DNA of 9,616 nucleotides from an uncultured Clostridia bacterium (lineage in GTDB: Bacteria; Bacillota; Clostridia; Oscillospirales; Ruminococcaceae), in the NCBI GenBank assembly GCA_947631585.1, contig CANRLY010000065.1, positions 1-9,616 of the forward strand. Reading direction: 5' to 3'. The notes beneath the pieces were generated by a model. The model searched no databases, had not been told where the DNA came from, and saw only the letters and a list, made by a program, of their open reading frames with translations. The position numbers and the translations under genes are program-made. Shown here one piece after another: positions 1-6,195 of the stretch. The first letter of the stretch is position 1; each line of letters opens with the position of its first letter.

Positions 1-5
1 ATTTC

Positions 6-312
6 ATCGTTGCCATAAATCGTGGCAACGATTTTCTTTTCACGAAAAGAAAATTCTGAAATTCTTCTGTTAGTGGAGATATTATTACTAAGTGCAGCGA
101 TTTTCTGCGAAAACCGAAAATTCTTCCCGGGTACTACAAAAATGAATTGATTTTCGCCGTCATGATGGTGACGGCGATTTTCTTTTTCAAAGAAAAACAA
201 GCGATTCTTCTGTTAGCGAAGATACTATTACTAATCGTGGTGATTCTACACGGCATATTTCGTGCCGGGAATTTTCATTTCAAGGAATTAAAAACTAGTA
301 TTTCTTCTATTA
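6..312. repeat. Degenerate tandem array of hairpin-bearing repeat units
   Basis: This gene-free stretch is made of three clear and one eroded copy of a composite unit: a GC-richer hairpin, then an A/T hairpin of the form ATTTTC...GAAAAT, then a tail ATTCTTCTGTTAG...TATTACTAA. The tail occurs at 61-91 and 204-234 (28 of 31 bases identical) and in part at 299-312. The first hairpins are 6-15/23-32, 154-162/169-177 and 251-255/263-267; their stem sequences differ but pairing is kept. The A/T hairpins are 31-41/44-54 (11 pairs) and 183-188/192-197, less clear near 270-290. A shorter, eroded unit lies at 93-138 (94-97/105-108). An open frame at 147-338 exists, but its composition follows the repeats and it is not called as a gene. 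The class of repeat is not recognised, and the array may start before the window. Confidence 0.7.
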
Positions 313-349
313 GCTGCAAACTTTTCACCTCAAAATGAGCAATGACCGG

Positions 350-378
350 TTGCTTATACTGTATAAATTGTATATAAT
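350..378 (+). promoter_or_regulatory. Predicted sigma-A promoter upstream of a hairpin
   Basis: A -35 box TTGCTT (350-355) is separated by 17 bases from a perfect -10 box TATAAT (373-378). Initiation is expected near 385, only a few bases before the terminator-like hairpin at 390-423. Transcripts from here would be very short unless that hairpin is bypassed. Confidence 0.5.
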
Positions 379-389
379 GTAATTTATTT

Positions 390-431
390 TGCTGTACAGT
401 CCTGTTTTTGGGACAGTACAGCACTTTTTTT
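390..431 (+). terminator. Rho-independent terminator
   Basis: A 13-position stem (390-402 with 411-423, one A/A mismatch at 398/415) has an eight-base loop and is followed by a run of seven T (425-431). It could end transcription entering from the left or the short transcript from the promoter at 350-378. It insulates the promoter at 452-481. Confidence 0.75.
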
Positions 432-451
432 GCTCTGACCTCAAAAAATTA

Positions 452-481
452 TTTACAAAAACAAATGATGTGTGCTATACT
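452..481 (+). promoter_or_regulatory. Extended -10 promoter for the leader RNA and LRR gene
   Basis: TTTACA (452-457) and TATACT (476-481) are 18 bases apart, with a TGC extended -10 element at 473-475. The predicted start near 488 falls just before the closing stem of the structured leader at 492-647, which supports both calls. It is the best promoter candidate for the 682-1486 gene pair. Confidence 0.65.
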
Positions 482-487
482 TTATGC

Positions 488-650
488 CACACGGTCGAAG
501 AAGATAAGTTGAGCCTTGGATAAGTTCTTGAATGAAAGAACTTTTTGGACCTCTTATGTGTGAAAACAGCGATGCAAAACGCAGGAAAGGAGTCAGCAAG
601 CCGCGGCAGTTATGCGTTTTGCAAAGCTGTATCTCACGCTCCGACCGAAG
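488..650 (+). ncRNA. Putative structured leader RNA with three-way junction
   Basis: The long 5' leader of the LRR gene folds by eye into a nested three-way junction. P1 is CGGTCG (492-497) with CGACCG (642-647). P2 is 504-508/553-557 topped by an eight-pair hairpin 522-529/536-543 with loop GAATGA. P3 is 560-563/634-637, then 566-570/626-630, a GA/AA internal loop, and a perfect 11-pair helix 573-583/613-623 with a purine-rich apical loop 584-612 that includes GGAAAGGAG. No terminator follows; the gene's own ribosome site AAAGGAG is at 667-673. I cannot match it to a known riboswitch, T-box or ribosomal-protein leader. It may be a regulator acting in cis or a processed small RNA. Confidence 0.55.
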
Positions 651-681
651 TTAAAATTTATTATGTAAAGGAGTTTTTTCA

Positions 682-1239
682 ATGGGCGTTTATGTTGACT
701 ATGTAATAAGATATAATATGGAAAATAACATCGGCTCCTATTACGAGGTGGAGCAGACCGACGGCGGAAATGACCAGTTCCTCAAGTGGTTTGAATTCAA
801 AAAAGATATCACCGACGGAAAGACCAGCATTACGATAACGGGAATGGATATATCCGACTATTACTTTTGTATGTATTGTGACAGTTCTATCGAGATGCCG
901 GATAAGATAATGGATAGACCTGTTACGGCTATCGCACCTTATGTGTCCGAAAGTTCCTGCGGCGAAGTGGATATCACTGCCGTTTACCTGCCGGGTACTA
1001 TTAAAAGTATAGGCAGATGTGCGTTTATAAACATGGAGAACATGGACTCAGTAGAGATACCTGCGAGCGTTACTGAAATCGGCAGCTATGCCTTCGGCTA
1101 TTCCCGCAGCTTTGATGAAGACGATGAAGAAGTTTTTGAGAAAAACAACGACTTCGTAATATATTGCTTGCCCGGCACGGCAGGGGAGAAATACGCTAAG
1201 GATAACGGCTTTAAATATAAGACCCCGATCCGGCACTGA
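682..1239 (+). CDS. BspA-type leucine-rich repeat (LRR_5) protein, no signal peptide
   Basis: 185 residues. The second half shows BspA/TpLRR (LRR_5) repeats: about 98-120 (AVYLPGTIKSIGRCAF) and 121-140 (VEIPASVTEIGSYAF), and it closes with YCLPGTAGEKYAKDNGFKYK (161-180), the usual ending of such proteins in Ruminococcus-like genomes. Residues 142-156 are an acidic insert. The first 80 residues match no family I recognise. Most LRR_5 proteins are long and secreted; this one is short, with no signal peptide or membrane segment, so it is probably cytoplasmic. The ATG is preceded by AAAGGAG eight bases upstream. It follows the long structured leader and is 34 bases from the next small gene, suggesting an operon. 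LRR_5 domains usually bind proteins; the partner is unknown. Confidence 0.85.
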   Translation: MGVYVDYVIRYNMENNIGSYYEVEQTDGGNDQFLKWFEFKKDITDGKTSITITGMDISDYYFCMYCDSSIEMPDKIMDRPVTAIAPYVSESSCGEVDITAVYLPGTIKSIGRCAFINMENMDSVEIPASVTEIGSYAFGYSRSFDEDDEEVFEKNNDFVIYCLPGTAGEKYAKDNGFKYKTPIRH

Positions 1240-1273
1240 TAAAAATTTTTGTTAAAGATGGAGAGTGTTCAGT

Positions 1274-1486
1274 ATGACATTGCAGGAACTCGGCTATGAG
1301 CCGTATATGGATAATGAAAAATTCTTATCTTATCGAAAGATCATAGGGGATACCGATATTGTTCTTGAAATAGATAAGAAAACACAAAAAGTTACAAAAA
1401 CCGCAAATGACTTCAGAAAGATAGTTGAGATCGAACCTGAAACAATAGAAGAAATATTGATGGAAAACGAAGTCAGAAAGCCTTGA
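1274..1486 (+). CDS. Small hypothetical protein, 70 residues
   Basis: I chose the ATG at 1274 over the GTG at 1265 because GGAG (1260-1263) is correctly spaced for the ATG and too close to the GTG. The 70-residue product (MTLQELGYEP...) is charged and has no membrane segment. Its pattern, an initial LGYE motif, a short beta-rich centre (DIVLEIDKKTQKVTK) and a C-terminal acidic helix (ETIEEILMEN), resembles small uncharacterised proteins common in Firmicutes phages, but I cannot name a family. It follows the LRR gene by 34 bases and probably shares its transcript. No plus-strand terminator is visible after it. Confidence 0.55.
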   Translation: MTLQELGYEPYMDNEKFLSYRKIIGDTDIVLEIDKKTQKVTKTANDFRKIVEIEPETIEEILMENEVRKP

Positions 1487-1578
1487 AATACGGTAGACTT
1501 CAACGACTTGAGACGGTAGGCAAAGCGGCAAAACTCAACCTCCGAAGATACTTACAAACGCTTTGCTGAAAATGAAAA

Positions 1579-1611
1579 GACTGCTTCGGAGATAAAGCTT
1601 CCGGAGCAGTC
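1579..1611 (-). terminator. Terminator of the dGTPase-like gene
   Basis: A 12-pair stem (1579-1590 with 1600-1611, one G-U pair) ends four bases beyond the stop codon of the minus-strand gene. On the minus strand it is followed by CTTTTCATTTTC, a moderate U tract. There is no U tract on the plus side. Confidence 0.7.
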
Positions 1612-1614
1612 CGA

Positions 1615-2838
1615 TCATGAATTTCCGTTTTCAAAATATGAATGGTATTCAATATCCCTTTTGCTGTCAGGGAAAAGATGCTTGTAAAGCTCTATGAAAT
1701 AGTCGTCAGTCATGCTTGCAATGTAGTCAACAACTATCTGATTCGGCTCTTGCGTGCTGTAATCCCATTTTTCATCGTAATACCTGCACCCCTCACGGAT
1801 AAAGTCAATGTGGTGTTTGTATATCAAGGAAGATATGTCCTTGCGGCGCAGATCGCCAAGCAGCTTGTAGTACACCTCACGGAACATCGGCTTTACTGCT
1901 TCGCTGAGCTGCTTTTCCTCGGTTTTGTTCCGGTAGATGTACCTGCTGTTTTCGCTTTTGACAGCCGCCAGACTTCTGAATGCTTCAGGACTGAGTTTTA
2001 TGTGATCCTTGCCAAGACTGTTGTTTACAATGTCTACCGTCAGATTGTTTATCATATCGGCGTTGCTGCTTCCGATGTATTCGTCTGAAAATATTTTATC
2101 ATCAGGCATGAGCTTCGCCTTTATCATATCCTGACGGTCTTTGCCGATGTAGGCTATCACGTCGCAGACTCTTACAATGCAGCCCTCCAACGTGGCTGGG
2201 ATAAGCTTTTTTATTGCAGTTCCGCCCTCGGTGTAACAGTTTTCAACGCTTTCGTCAAACTTATCAAAGTCAAGCGAATAGGTGGGACGGTATTCTTCAA
2301 GCTCAAATTCTCCGTTGTGACAAAGTATCCCATCAAGCGTCTGCAAACTTAAATTTCGCCGGTAAAGCGTGTCAAGCACACGCACGCTGTGAACGTTGTG
2401 ATTGAAATACCGACCGGTCTCGTTGAAAAGAAGTTCGCTCAGGAAGCTTTCTCCCGTGTGCCCGAAAGGGGTGTGTCCAACGTCGTGTCCTAACGCTATC
2501 GCCTCGATAAGGTCGAGATTAAGACCCAGCATACGCCCGATGTTTCTGGCTATCCTTGAAACAAGCTGCATATGCAGCCCTCTTCGGGTGATGTCGTCAT
2601 TGAGATAAAAGGAAAACACCTGCGTTTTATCGTTGTATCTGTTGTAAAGCGGAAGATGAAGTATCTTCTCCGTGTCTCTTATATATGACGGCCGCAGGAC
2701 GGTGTGCTTGTCCCGAATAGTATCTCTGCGAAGGGCGTCCTCGTCCTTTGACCTGTACGGACTTAAAATGCCGTTGTCTAAGTTGTATTGTATCTGTTCT
2801 TCAGTTGCTTTGTCCAGCTTGTGATAATTAAGCCCCAT
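1615..2838 (-). CDS. HD-domain dGTP triphosphohydrolase-like protein
   Basis: 407 residues, within the usual range for bacterial dGTPase-like proteins, which split dNTPs (classically dGTP) into the nucleoside and tripolyphosphate in the cytoplasm. The N-terminal block with LRPSYIRDTEKILHLP (48-63) and TQVF (72-75) is typical. The HD metal site is visible: H89 (RGLHMQLV), H118-D119 within GHDVGHTPFGH (117-127), and D226 in CIVRVCDVIAYIGKD. H174 in ILCHNGEFE may also contribute. The C-terminal 150 residues are the helical part common to the family. The start has AGGAGGG (2846-2852) seven bases upstream. It is a single-gene unit with its own promoter and terminator, divergent from the AAA+ gene. 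Substrate preference cannot be read from sequence; some relatives limit phage by depleting dNTPs. Confidence 0.92.
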   Translation of the reverse strand: MGLNYHKLDKATEEQIQYNLDNGILSPYRSKDEDALRRDTIRDKHTVLRPSYIRDTEKILHLPLYNRYNDKTQVFSFYLNDDITRRGLHMQLVSRIARNIGRMLGLNLDLIEAIALGHDVGHTPFGHTGESFLSELLFNETGRYFNHNVHSVRVLDTLYRRNLSLQTLDGILCHNGEFELEEYRPTYSLDFDKFDESVENCYTEGGTAIKKLIPATLEGCIVRVCDVIAYIGKDRQDMIKAKLMPDDKIFSDEYIGSSNADMINNLTVDIVNNSLGKDHIKLSPEAFRSLAAVKSENSRYIYRNKTEEKQLSEAVKPMFREVYYKLLGDLRRKDISSLIYKHHIDFIREGCRYYDEKWDYSTQEPNQIVVDYIASMTDDYFIELYKHLFPDSKRDIEYHSYFENGNS

Positions 2839-2880
2839 AAGTTCACCCTCCTCAGAAGCAATATATATGCCTGCAAATAT

Positions 2881-2909
2881 ATTGTATCACAATGATAGCG
2901 ACATTGCAA
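2881..2909 (-). promoter_or_regulatory. Promoter of the dGTPase-like gene
   Basis: Read on the minus strand, TTGCAA (2904-2909) and TACAAT (2881-2886) are 17 bases apart with a TGA extended -10 element. The expected start near 2874 gives a leader of about 35 bases. No equally good promoter was found for the divergent gene at 3013. Confidence 0.65.
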
Positions 2910-2943
2910 TAGCGGCAGCGGTTTGCATTTATAAAACGAAAAA

Positions 2944-3015
2944 AATGGTCTTATGTTCTTTAAGCAGTAGCAAAAATGGATTTTAAAAAATACAAGTAAG
3001 GAGAATGGTCTTATG
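2944..3015 (+). repeat. 12-base direct repeat, second copy on a start codon
   Basis: AATGGTCTTATG occurs at 2944-2955 and again at 3004-3015, exactly 60 bases apart. The second copy ends with the ATG of the AAA+ gene. The first lies in the divergent intergenic region and is not followed by a long reading frame. It could be a local duplication or an operator pair. Confidence 0.5.
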
Positions 3016-5862
3016 CGTTATTATAGTTTTGTTCTTGGCGCAAATTCTGAGGAAATTGAAGAAGCTGCCAAAATCAATAATGTATGCCTCAAAAATTATG
3101 ATTATGACAACATACCCGCAGCGGTCAGCGCATATCTGAACCGGAATATCGACAACGATATATGCTTTTTCATCTATAAAGCAGAAGCAAACGCTATGTC
3201 GGCGGCTTTTTCTTATAACGAAAGAAAATACAGCTATGAAGATGTATATGACCGCATCACAGGTATTTTGAAAGAAGTTTTTTCTGTAAAAAAGATACGG
3301 TCGTCTCCGTGTGAGGTCACAGGGTATCAGTTTTCAGACCTTGCAGACGAGGCAAAAAGAAGAGCTCTTGCACACAGCACCTGGCACAGAATAATAGATA
3401 CTGCAAAAATGGAGTATCTGGAAGATCTGAGCGATCAGCGTTCTCCGCGGTTTGAACTTCAAGAAAAGATGATCTCAGAAAAAAACAAAAAGGAGCTTCC
3501 GCTTTTTGACGACAGCGTAAAGAATGAACTTGCCAATATCGAGGCCCATCAGAACACTTCTGGATTTGGCGGCAATCTGGTGCATTACTTTATTTCAAGC
3601 AAAAGCACGCAGGCGGCAAGCGACATAACGGAAGCTATAGTTCAAAGACTTATAAAAGCCAACCGTCTCAGCGGCAGGCGAATGGAGATATTCAGCAAAA
3701 TATCGTCTGATCTGCATTTGTCAACTGTAACTAACCATTTTGAAGATATTATCGAAAACAACTTCGGCGGCGTTATAGTTATCGACCTTTCGGAGAGGGT
3801 CGGTATGGCGATGTCAGAATACGGTCAGACCTGCAAATACATTGATAAAATAGTTAAAAAGCATAAAAACGACTGCCTGTTTGTGTTTACATATAATACC
3901 GATGCTCCCGGCTTTGCCTATGAGCTTTTGAGAGAAGTAAGCAAACATATCATTCCCGTAAGGCTGAAAGAGGGCAGCGGAAAAAGGGCGGCAGCCGTCA
4001 GGTATCTTAAAGAGCTTATCAAAAAGTCTGAATATTCGCAGTATGCTGCGCAGGCAGGAGAGTATATGAAGCAGTTTTCTGAAAAAAGTGAATTTTCGCA
4101 GTCCGATGTGCTTGAAGCCTTTGAAAATTTCGGTACATGGTGTGTAAACAAAAATATCTTAAATTCCGCTTATGAATACGGCAGACCCGATACCTTCGTG
4201 CTTGACCGTGACGAAAAAGGCGATAATTCGTATGAAAAGCTGCAAGACCTCATAGGTCTGAAAAGCGTAAAAGAGCAGATAGACCGCATTTTAGCAAATG
4301 ATGTTATTGAAAAGCAAAGAAAGAAACGTTTGGGCAAAGATCATCAGCCGACTTCGATGCACATGATATTCAGCGGCAACCCCGGCACCGCCAAAACCAC
4401 CGTAGCAAAGCTGTTTGCAAGTATAGCCAAAGAAAAAGGCGTACTGAAAAGCGGTGCGTTTGTGTGCGAGTCCGGCAACTTACTGAACTTCAAGTCGCTT
4501 TGCGATGTGTTCAAAAAAGCCGAGGGAGGAGTGCTGTTTATAGACGAAGCATATGCCATGTTTTCAGACCTTGCAATAACTTCGCTTCTTGAGAAAATGG
4601 AAGAATGCAGAGACAGCGTTATCGTTATTCTTGCAGGCTACAAAAAAGATATGAACGATTTTCTTGAAAGAAACGCCGGTCTGAAAAGCAGGATACCTTA
4701 TACCGTAGATTTTCCCGATTACAGTGTTGACGAGCTTATCGAAATATTCAAAAGCATGGCGTCTCAGCGTGGATTGATCCTTGATAAAGCAGCCGTAAAT
4801 AATGCACGGGAAGTTTTTGAAAAAGCGCACCGGATCGAAAACTTCGGCAACGGCAGATTTGTCCGCAACTGCCTTGAAAGCGCTATGCACGAACAGGCTG
4901 TAAGGCTTATGAACAGCGGTACGGAAGCCGATAAAATACGCAAAAGCGACCTTGTGCGCATAAAGGGGGAAGATGTAGCTGTAAAGCCCGGCAAGAACAC
5001 CGAAGATGATGCCCTGACAGGTTCAACTCTCAAAGAACTTGAGCAGATGATAGGGCTTGACTCTGTGAAAAAAATCATAAATAAGGTGATAGCCGAAGCC
5101 AGAATGAAAAAAATGTGTATGGATAAAGGTATCAAAAAAGACAACCATTCAATGCATATGCTGTTTATGGGCAACCCCGGCACCGCCAAAACCACCGTTG
5201 CAAGGCTGTTTGCGCAGATAATGAAAGAAGAAAATATTCTTCCCACAGGGAAATTTGTTGAAGTCGGCAGGGCGGAACTTGTCGGCAAGTATGTGGGTCA
5301 TACTGCGCCGCTTGTAAAGAAAAGATTCAGAGAGGCGCAGGGCGGAGTGCTTTTCATTGACGAAGCATATTCACTTTCCGACGGCACAAATTCTACCTTC
5401 GGCGACGAGGCAATAAATACCATAGTCCAGGAAATGGAAAACCACAGGGAAGATGTAATAGTCATTTTTGCAGGATATACAGAGCCTATGAAAGAGTTTG
5501 TTGCACGCAACCCCGGCATGAATTCGAGGATCAAATTCAAAGTTGATTTTGACGACTATACCGCCGATGAGCTTTGCGATATAACCAGGCTCATGCTTGC
5601 CAAAAAGGAAATGAAAATTACCGATGCCGCCATGGATAAGCTCAGGAGCATTTATGAAAAGGCAAGAAAAAGCAAGGATTTCGGCAATGGACGCTTTGCA
5701 CGTCAGATGATAGAAGATGCCGAAATGAACCTTGCCGAGCGAGTTATGAAACTTGATGAAGCTCAGATCACAGTCGATACCATAACGACCATCGAAGAAG
5801 CCGATATCAACGCTTCGGCAGTGATATTCAACGAACCGTTAAAAAAATGCATCGGCTTCTGA
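3013..5862 (+). CDS. Large CbxX/CfxQ (SpoVK-like) AAA+ ATPase with tandem modules
   Basis: 949 residues. Two CbxX/CfxQ-type AAA+ modules are clear. The first (about 405-655) has Walker A GNPGTAKTT (455-463), Walker B GGVLFIDEAY (505-514), an arginine-finger-like RNAGLKSR (553-560) and sensor-2 GNGRFVRN (612-619). The second (about 670-935) has Walker A at 720-728, Walker B at 777-786, RNPGMNSR (832-839) and GNGRFARQ (891-898). Only the second keeps the pore-loop-like segment AELVGKYVGHT (754-764). Residues about 180-340 resemble a third, degenerate module without a P-loop (GGVIVIDLSE, 252-261). Residues 1-170 are unrecognised. The ATG has AAGGAG (2998-3003) nine bases upstream. Relatives include SpoVK, rubisco activase CbxX and EccA; AAA+ rings of this type remodel proteins. 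The target is unknown, and no secretion or rubisco genes are nearby. Confidence 0.93.
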   Translation: MRYYSFVLGANSEEIEEAAKINNVCLKNYDYDNIPAAVSAYLNRNIDNDICFFIYKAEANAMSAAFSYNERKYSYEDVYDRITGILKEVFSVKKIRSSPCEVTGYQFSDLADEAKRRALAHSTWHRIIDTAKMEYLEDLSDQRSPRFELQEKMISEKNKKELPLFDDSVKNELANIEAHQNTSGFGGNLVHYFISSKSTQAASDITEAIVQRLIKANRLSGRRMEIFSKISSDLHLSTVTNHFEDIIENNFGGVIVIDLSERVGMAMSEYGQTCKYIDKIVKKHKNDCLFVFTYNTDAPGFAYELLREVSKHIIPVRLKEGSGKRAAAVRYLKELIKKSEYSQYAAQAGEYMKQFSEKSEFSQSDVLEAFENFGTWCVNKNILNSAYEYGRPDTFVLDRDEKGDNSYEKLQDLIGLKSVKEQIDRILANDVIEKQRKKRLGKDHQPTSMHMIFSGNPGTAKTTVAKLFASIAKEKGVLKSGAFVCESGNLLNFKSLCDVFKKAEGGVLFIDEAYAMFSDLAITSLLEKMEECRDSVIVILAGYKKDMNDFLERNAGLKSRIPYTVDFPDYSVDELIEIFKSMASQRGLILDKAAVNNAREVFEKAHRIENFGNGRFVRNCLESAMHEQAVRLMNSGTEADKIRKSDLVRIKGEDVAVKPGKNTEDDALTGSTLKELEQMIGLDSVKKIINKVIAEARMKKMCMDKGIKKDNHSMHMLFMGNPGTAKTTVARLFAQIMKEENILPTGKFVEVGRAELVGKYVGHTAPLVKKRFREAQGGVLFIDEAYSLSDGTNSTFGDEAINTIVQEMENHREDVIVIFAGYTEPMKEFVARNPGMNSRIKFKVDFDDYTADELCDITRLMLAKKEMKITDAAMDKLRSIYEKARKSKDFGNGRFARQMIEDAEMNLAERVMKLDEAQITVDTITTIEEADINASAVIFNEPLKKCIGF

Positions 5863-5883
5863 GACCGTATGCTGCACAGGGAT

Positions 5884-5911
5884 AAAATGCACTGCTTTTG
5901 CGGTGCATTTT
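5884..5911 (+). terminator. Terminator after the AAA+ gene
   Basis: An 11-pair stem (AAAATGCACTG, 5884-5894, with 5901-5911, one G-U pair) has a six-base loop CTTTTG and ends in TTTT. It lies 21 bases past the stop codon and could work in both directions because the A run mirrors the T run. Confidence 0.7.
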
Positions 5912-6008
5912 CAGCTGGGCAAACCGAAAATCCAATTAAAAGTATTGGTATCACGATCTCATAAAGAAAGCCCCCGCAACAATAAATTAACACGCAATTA
6001 ATATAAAA

Positions 6009-6036
6009 GCGGCAAATGTCTGTTGACATCTGCCGC
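6009..6036. promoter_or_regulatory. Dyad overlapping a -35 box (possible operator)
   Basis: GCGGCA (6009-6014) pairs with TGCCGC (6031-6036), and ATGTC (6016-6020) with GACAT (6025-6029), around a TGTT centre. The right half contains the -35 box TTGACA of the promoter at 6023-6051, so a repressor bound here would block polymerase. On the minus strand the hairpin is followed by TTTTATATT and could also act as a terminator. Confidence 0.5.
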
Positions 6037-6051
6037 ATGAAATGATAAGAT
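6023..6051 (+). promoter_or_regulatory. Promoter of the receiver-like gene
   Basis: A consensus TTGACA (6023-6028) is 17 bases from TAAGAT (6046-6051), with a TGA extended -10 element at 6043-6045. Predicted initiation near 6058 leaves a leader of roughly 138 bases before the ATG at 6196. Confidence 0.65.
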
Positions 6052-6055
6052 AAAA

Positions 6056-6173
6056 ATACGCTGAATGCGTATCAGAGCTATTAATTGAGAATGGAAATTT
6101 TATGTTTCGCCGAGGGCGATGTATTGTGTCTGTTTTTAGTTAATAGCTTTTTTGCGTTTGGAGAAGCAAAAAA
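6056..6173 (+). promoter_or_regulatory. Structured leader with attenuator-like alternatives
   Basis: A 5' hairpin ATACGC/GCGTAT (6056-6061/6067-6072) sits at the predicted transcript start. AGCTATTAA (6076-6084) pairs perfectly with TTAATAGCT (6140-6148), enclosing a small hairpin 6108-6111/6115-6118, and is directly followed by a T run through 6153. That T run lies in TTTTTTGC (6148-6155), which can instead pair with GCAAAAAA (6166-6173) just before the ribosome site. Terminator-like and alternative folds therefore share bases, as in transcription attenuators. No known riboswitch class is recognised. Confidence 0.4.
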
Positions 6174-6195
6174 TATCGGGAAAAGGAGAATTTTT

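Noticed and set aside
61..312. CRISPR array
   Set aside because: Units vary in length and sequence, lack uniform spacers and contain several different hairpins; no cas gene is present.
147..338. 63-residue open frame in the repeat array
   Set aside because: It spans the hairpin repeat units, has no ribosome site at its start, and its hydrophobic product reflects T-rich repeats.
1487..1614. Protein-like fragments and competing stems (1520-1527/1559-1566; 1540-1547/1584-1591) after the 70-residue gene
   Set aside because: One frame from 1520 reads AKRQNSTSEDTYKRFAEN and could be a decayed C-terminus, but it has no start and no family match. The stems compete with the clear minus-strand terminator, so no RNA or pseudogene is called.
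4375..4403. Non-canonical GTAKT Walker A as an inactivating change
   Set aside because: Ala in place of the second Gly is, as far as I recall, common in Firmicutes CbxX-type proteins, and Lys-Thr is intact in both modules.
5932..5948. CCAAT/ATTGG small hairpin downstream of the AAA+ gene
   Set aside because: Five pairs only, with no nearby signal; likely chance in A/T-rich DNA.
6085..6195. N-terminal extension of the receiver-like protein from an upstream ATG
   Set aside because: No ribosome site precedes 6085, the extra residues do not fit the family, and the ATG at 6196 has a well-placed AAAAGGAG.
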